From positions 6,091,195-6,155,194 of the forward strand of contig CM063249.1 in assembly GCA_032158295.1 (NCBI GenBank): a stretch of DNA of 64,000 nt, given 5' to 3'. A model generated the notes under the pieces. The model saw nothing but the letters and a program-made list of their open reading frames with translations, did no database searches and was not told the DNA's origin. This DNA comes from Pycnopodia helianthoides. Lineage: Eukaryota > Echinodermata > Asteroidea > Forcipulatida > Asteriidae. The position numbers were made by a program, and so were the translations under genes. Positions 58,583 through 64,000 of this stretch are shown piece by piece (the stretch's first letter is position 1; every line of letters starts with the position of its first letter).

Positions 58583-61500
58583 CCGTCGTGTTGTGCGTGC
58601 ACGCTTGCAAACGAACTTTTGTGGGGTTTTTTTCCATTTACTCAAATTTCATAGTGGAAGGCTTCAGCACAGGAGTAAAAACTGCATGTAAAACTTTGTG
58701 CTATAAACTGAAAAAGGGTTTTTGCTTGTGTGTCTGTCACTCGTGTATAATATATAACTATTTTTATAAAACTGTAGGGAGATATATATTTGTTTTTTCT
58801 GTGTTTTTTGTATTTATTTAAAAACAAAAATATATGCAATGTAGATGTTTGCCTAATACAAATTGATTGTTTCCAACTCCATTAAGTGTGCATGTAGTTG
58901 TATCGGAAACCAGACTATTTTTCACGTAAATACCTATGCACGTGTAGAAGTCGGCGCATGTGTGTAATAATACATCATAGGCCGACAGCAATCTCAATGA
59001 AATGCTGATCATGTTTGGGAACCAAGGCTGTCAGATGTCACATCTCACATTTTGAGTCTGAAAATTTCCTCCATGGCCAAAACAACTCAAGCTGCTATGT
59101 ATAACTTCAAATATTTTACCTGTCGTAAATACACACTTACTGGCCTTGAATTGCTGCGCTTGCCTTGTTGAAATAAGTTTCAACGAGTGTGGATTTCTAG
59201 CTGCATGTGATGAAAGACCACACACGAAATTGTTGGGCTTTACGTCATCGTGACGTCAGCTACTATGGTATTATGATTGATGATGTATAGCCACTAGATG
59301 CTCTTTGTTTTAGGTTTTTTTTTTCAAGTGACAATGCCATCATGTATATAGCCCTGATTAAGTTTTGTATACATGTTTCTTAAAGTAAAAAACTTTGATG
59401 TATTGGGTCATCGGTTTTAGCTGGCTTTTTGCTCGAAGCTTGCCCCAAATTTCTGTCTATATGGACTGAAAGTAAAAAGGATAATTTTGCTGCAAATTTG
59501 TTATTAAAAAACCAGGAACCAGTCAAAATATACCCCCCCCTCCCCCACATAAACACACACACGAAACGTCACTGGAACCACTGTGTTAAGTCAACTTAAA
59601 CGGTTTGCAGGGCTTATTCCCTAGTAAGCAAAAATGTGATCTTTGATCGCCGTTGTCTCCTCAATAGAAGAGAACAAGCTCGTTCACTCTCACCGATCAA
59701 CACATAATTGCAATTCCTTTTGATTTAACTGTAATCGCGCATGTCTGCACCCGCCATATACTGCCAATGTCACCGCTGGATCGACGCGGATGCTTGTTAT
59801 TAATTTAATTTAGCAAACCATCTCTCGGAGTTCAGGCAACTTTTTTTTTTTTTTTGCAACATTTCCATTCCTCAGGGGTAGTTGACCGCTGGCAATCTTC
59901 ACGCGGTTGGTTCAATCCATGCTATGTATACTTGTTTACTGTCTGCTATCTACATGCAACTTGATGGGATTCGTTCTGTTTATGCGAAGCAAGAGCCATC
60001 TTCGCTTCATGATATGAGACACCAAATCGCAGGAGTGTTTGGAGGTCAAAGGTTATACTGTAATGACTAGCTTCTTCATTAAAATCTTGCTAATTGAAAG
60101 ATTCGGCAATTGGTGTCTTTCTCAGTGAAACTTAGTTATTTAGGTATAGTTTTACGGCTACTTGTAGTTGTACTTCTCTAAACGAGACTTCCATAAATGC
60201 AATGTGTGCAATTGTAATGGAATGAATTTCTTCGTGCATGTGTACATATTGAAAAAAACCTCTTTGTTCCAGTTTTTATAACAAACGTTTAATTGTTCAA
60301 CTTCAAAGAACCTCACCAGTTTTAGAGCAAATCTGTAAACTCTTGTTTTAGAGATAATCTGATTGATATCAGAAAACAGATGAAGAAACTTCAGTCAACC
60401 GAGCACGGAGAACGGTTCAGCGAGCATTTCAACCCTGTGTGCCCCGTGAAGTGTATCCCTTCTTCCCGACGATTCGATTTGCCTTTATCTCGGTGACTTG
60501 TTGTTCATCGGAATTATGTCTTGTGTCAAATTAAAGCATGCATGTAATTGGTGTTTATGTGGGCTTAGCTTGTTGTGATCTTCCAATAACATGTGAAAGG
60601 TCATTAAGAATCAAGATTTTTTATTAACATTGTTACCATTTTTAGTCAATTGTTTGGCTTGGTATTTCATTTTGATAGCTACATGTTGAAGCTCACATTG
60701 GAGGCCTTTTTTGCACTGGATTTTGGCCCGTTGCAGGGAAACTAATAAAGCAATGATGTAAACTCGGGTTTCAATGGCCGCTATCACGTGATTCTGTTTC
60801 GATCTAGGTCAATTTGCGGTGTCGTGGTCTATTTTACGCTGCACAAACGATTCTTAGGTGGGGAACTTTCTGTGGACGAAGCGAGTCGAAGAATTGCATT
60901 TTCTTTTGGATTTAGTAGAATCAAGAGATATAAGTTAGAACCAGTCTCTAAATATTTTGCAACTCGGCATATTACAACTGGTAACCCCCCCCCCAAAAAA
61001 AAAAACTGTTTATGTATACAGTCGTATGATTGCGTGGTACTCGGTGGACGCCATTTTGAATGTGGTTGCGATCACATGCGACCTTGTATAATGTTTTAAC
61101 AACGATCGGTTTGGTCGCCCGTTGTGTAGAGGGGTTAAGTTTTTGTTTAGGATCATCGCAGAAACTGGAGAATCACAATCCGGTTTACTTATCCGCGTAC
61201 ATCATCCTGTTACTCGATCAATAAGAGGGCGTACACAAATAAATCCCTTTTAAAAGCGAGAACGGGTTAATCAACCCGGCCATCGACATCGGGCTGAGAC
61301 GGGGCTATTGTAACGGACCAAACAGTGACCCTGGGGACCTGGAGCTATAAGCCCATTACGACGGAGGGGAAAGGAGGGTGGCACATTACTGGTGCACCTT
61401 AGCGTAAAATGAATCATTACACATCGACAGTGAGGGTTAATGTATAACTCATTATTACCAATCACCTCAATACAAAATCCATACTCCATAAAAGTGCATC

Positions 61501-64000
61501 ACTCAGGATGCATCAAGTCAAGACATTCCTTGCGTTGAAAAATGAAGATCACGCAAAGATCAGTGATTTAACTGCAAGGGGAAACACAAGACGGAGAGAG
61601 TGCAAATGCCACGCGAAGCTAAAGTCGTTAATATTTTAGGTTGGTGAATTAAATATTCAATATGTTTTTACTTTCTCCCTTCGTGGGTTACCATACGGCA
61701 TCACCATGGCATTACCATCTGTCCAAAATAATATAGGAGGTGTACGCTTTGGGTGATGCAAGCTTACCACATTATTTTGTTCACAGTGGCACATCGTATC
61801 GAACTCGCGTCACTTTTACATCTTGCCTCGGCTTTGGAATAAGTTGATGTTGTTCTCAGCATTTTTTCCGGGACGTGTCATTTTCGGCACAATGCGAGAT
61901 TAATTTTAAATCTAAAAATTGGTGATCGGTATGGAATTGAATCGACCATTTCCGGTTTAAATGAATGCAATCAATGATTGCAGTGTCTACAACTGTTTGA
62001 TGCAATTAGTCAATGTACACAGTCTCTGAAAGTTTCAAAAATAATGTTATTCCAAAAGGTTTCATTTGTTCCAAAACATGCCTTATGTTTAAAAAAAAAA
62101 AACATTTAGGGGTACATCAACATAAATGGGCGTGTTCAGTGATCTGTATAGAGTTGTACCACATCATTACCATCTCACATCACATTTAACAGGCTTAATT
62201 GAAAGGGATAGCCCTCGAAGGCAAACCGTTTAAGCCCTAAAAGTTTAGCGATTTTTATACAACAGACCCGAGTGGCCACAAAGACCTCTTTAAACTTTAA
62301 TTAAATAGATACCCGGTGTCTTTCATGTCCCGGGCAGATTTACTAAGCCTTTTCAGCATCGGGGTTATAGTGGCTCAGTTCCAGGAGTTCTTTCACCCCC
62401 CCATCAAAGGCGTCAAAACCTCCAAAAAAGAAGGAAGAAAAGAAAAGAAGGCCAGACCATGGATCTATTCAGATGTTCCTTGTCCGACGTCTCATCTAGA
62501 AGCCAATACTATACTCAATGATACTACTTCTTATAACACCCGTTCATCTCCGGTCGACGTTAATCCTCTATGATCCACCCTCGCCCCAGCCTCACACTGG
62601 ATCGAAGTGCTACAGTATGGGGCCCTCCATTTCAACGGGTGTTTCTCCTTCGCAACAAAAAAACCGCGACTCACAAAACCAGCCCGATAAAACTCTTTGA
62701 GGCGGACCGCCCCCCAAAAAGAGCTTAAGGCGTTCTCAATTATTGATGCGTCTCCACCATTGGGGGAAGGTCCGCCGGGCATTGTTCGGTCCCAGTCGGG
62801 CAATTTTCATAAAATGGCGGAGAAAATTAAAAGTAATTGGGCAATTATTTCGGGCTGGATTTTAGGCGGGCCGTCGGTTCGGAGACATTATTGGAGGAAT
62901 GATAAGAGTGTGAATGGTCAGCCTGCGTTACCCTGTTGTGTCTTAATAGATCTTAAATGAGGGGGTGATTGGTGGAAAGCCTAGCACCGATTAGAGCTGT
63001 CTGGACGTTGGTTTGGGGGGAATTAGATCGAGTTTATAGCTAGTCATGGCCGGTCTGTTCATCATGTGCCCATGGTGGGGGAGTTGGAACGAAATGGTTA
63101 CCACCAACTTCATGACAAATTACATATGGTATAATAACAGACTGGGTTGATTCCTAAATATTAGAAAAAAATCCTCTCTCTCTTAAAGTTTTAGATTGAA
63201 ATTCACTCTGATTGATTGAAACTAGTGACGAAATCATCCGCAATTTCCACTGGTTTCAATCGATTAGAGTGATTTTCATTCTAAAATTTTAAGAGGTTCA
63301 TCCTTACTCTGATGCAGCAATTTTTGAACCTCCATTCAAACCAACATAAACCAAACCGACGGGCTGTGAGGAAGGGAAAACCTTTTGGTGTTTTGATTTT
63401 GATTTTTTTTTTTTTTAAGAATGTGTATAAATTTGTTATTTCACAATGGATTATAACAAAGACGGTGATGTAACACATTTCTTTTGACTTCCGAATCGGG
63501 TAATGTTTTGTTATAGTGTAATTATAGATACCATTGTTCTCATTATTCCAATTTCTTTGTCATGTTTCTTCATCTGTAAATGAAACCGGATAAAGTTTTG
63601 TTTTCTTCTTGAGAATCCAAGTTTTGATTTCTACATCGTCTGTGCTTCATTGATTTCGATTAGCCTGCGGGTTCAAATGTAAACGACAATGTTGAGGGCT
63701 TCATTCTCTTTGTAATGTAAATGTAACTTATGCACCCATGACAACAAGTATTGGTATTAATTGTGTTCTTAGAAGGGTAAATTTGTAGTTGTTTTGTAGT
63801 TATTTTCATTTGGAAGTAATTAATCACATGTTCGTATGCTGGTAATTCTCCCTTTGCTTATTGTGCCACAATAATACGGTTATTTACTCGTCTATAGTCC
63901 TTTGCTATGTGAGGGCGTCTTCTGGTTGAACCGAGTGATTGTAACCAAATCCTTTTCACGTTGTGAATGCTATTTCTGTAAATTACAAGTCGGTCTTGTT

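Larger units (their letters stand above)
55842..64000 (+). other. Lhx1/5 intron 3 (partial, continues beyond window)
   Basis: More than 8.1 kb without an exon encoding the expected Val-Trp-Phe-Gln-Asn-Arg-Arg, which I looked for on the + strand. It holds a GC-rich block (57640-57900) and a family C element (58202-58582). Non-repetitive stretches at 56640-56830, 61270-61490 and 62690-62960 are rich in homeodomain-type TAAT sites and E-boxes. These are candidate intronic enhancers by composition only. Confidence 0.75.

Overview
The window is metazoan nuclear DNA, AT-rich and dominated by introns and repeats. Its only gene I can support is a LIM-homeodomain transcription factor of the Lhx1/Lhx5 (Lim1) group on the + strand, from 45395 to beyond the right edge. 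Several interspersed repeats (elements opening TTAAAGG...TTGGTAAT, tRNA-headed SINEs, the GTCGAAACGTCAGGCCACTAAC motif) look like those I recall from sea-star genomes. An asteroid echinoderm, perhaps a forcipulate such as Asterias, is therefore my best guess. This rests on memory of repeat families and was not searched.

Layout. 1-43 kb has no coding exon I can support and is the repeat-rich 5' flank. Tandem arrays lie at 3.1-5.2 kb (with a nested 700-bp duplication), 10.5-11.9 kb (50-bp unit), 11.9-12.2 kb (67-bp unit) and 36.0-36.2 kb (42-bp unit). Ten copies of one non-autonomous DNA transposon with TTAA target sites ('family A') are present, eight of them between 23.0 and 39.3 kb. Related TTAA elements occur at 36.4, 38.5 and 58.2 kb. 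A different transposon at 31473-32222 has near-perfect terminal inverted repeats and a 9-bp target duplication, and carries a Penelope-type hammerhead-like motif. SINE copies, LINE 3' tails, foldback elements and hairpin clusters fill much of the rest.

43-64 kb holds the Lhx1/5 locus. A possible promoter region (two inverted CCAAT boxes and a CRE-like site near 44.2 kb) precedes exon 1 (first LIM domain). Exon 2 encodes the second LIM domain. Exon 3 encodes the acidic linker and the first 46 residues of the homeodomain. It ends with a GT donor at the boundary before the recognition-helix sequence, so that helix and the C-terminal domain lie beyond the window. Intron 2 contains two minisatellites, one of 21-bp units that each resemble a 3' splice site. 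Family A is absent from the last 24.7 kb, around the gene.

I see no complete multi-gene system, no autonomous transposase and no CRISPR. The most unusual observations are the element-copy structures (a copy with duplicated flanks and a lost end, two elements sharing one TTAA), the 9-bp-TSD element with a ribozyme-like insert, and the intron-2 arrays.
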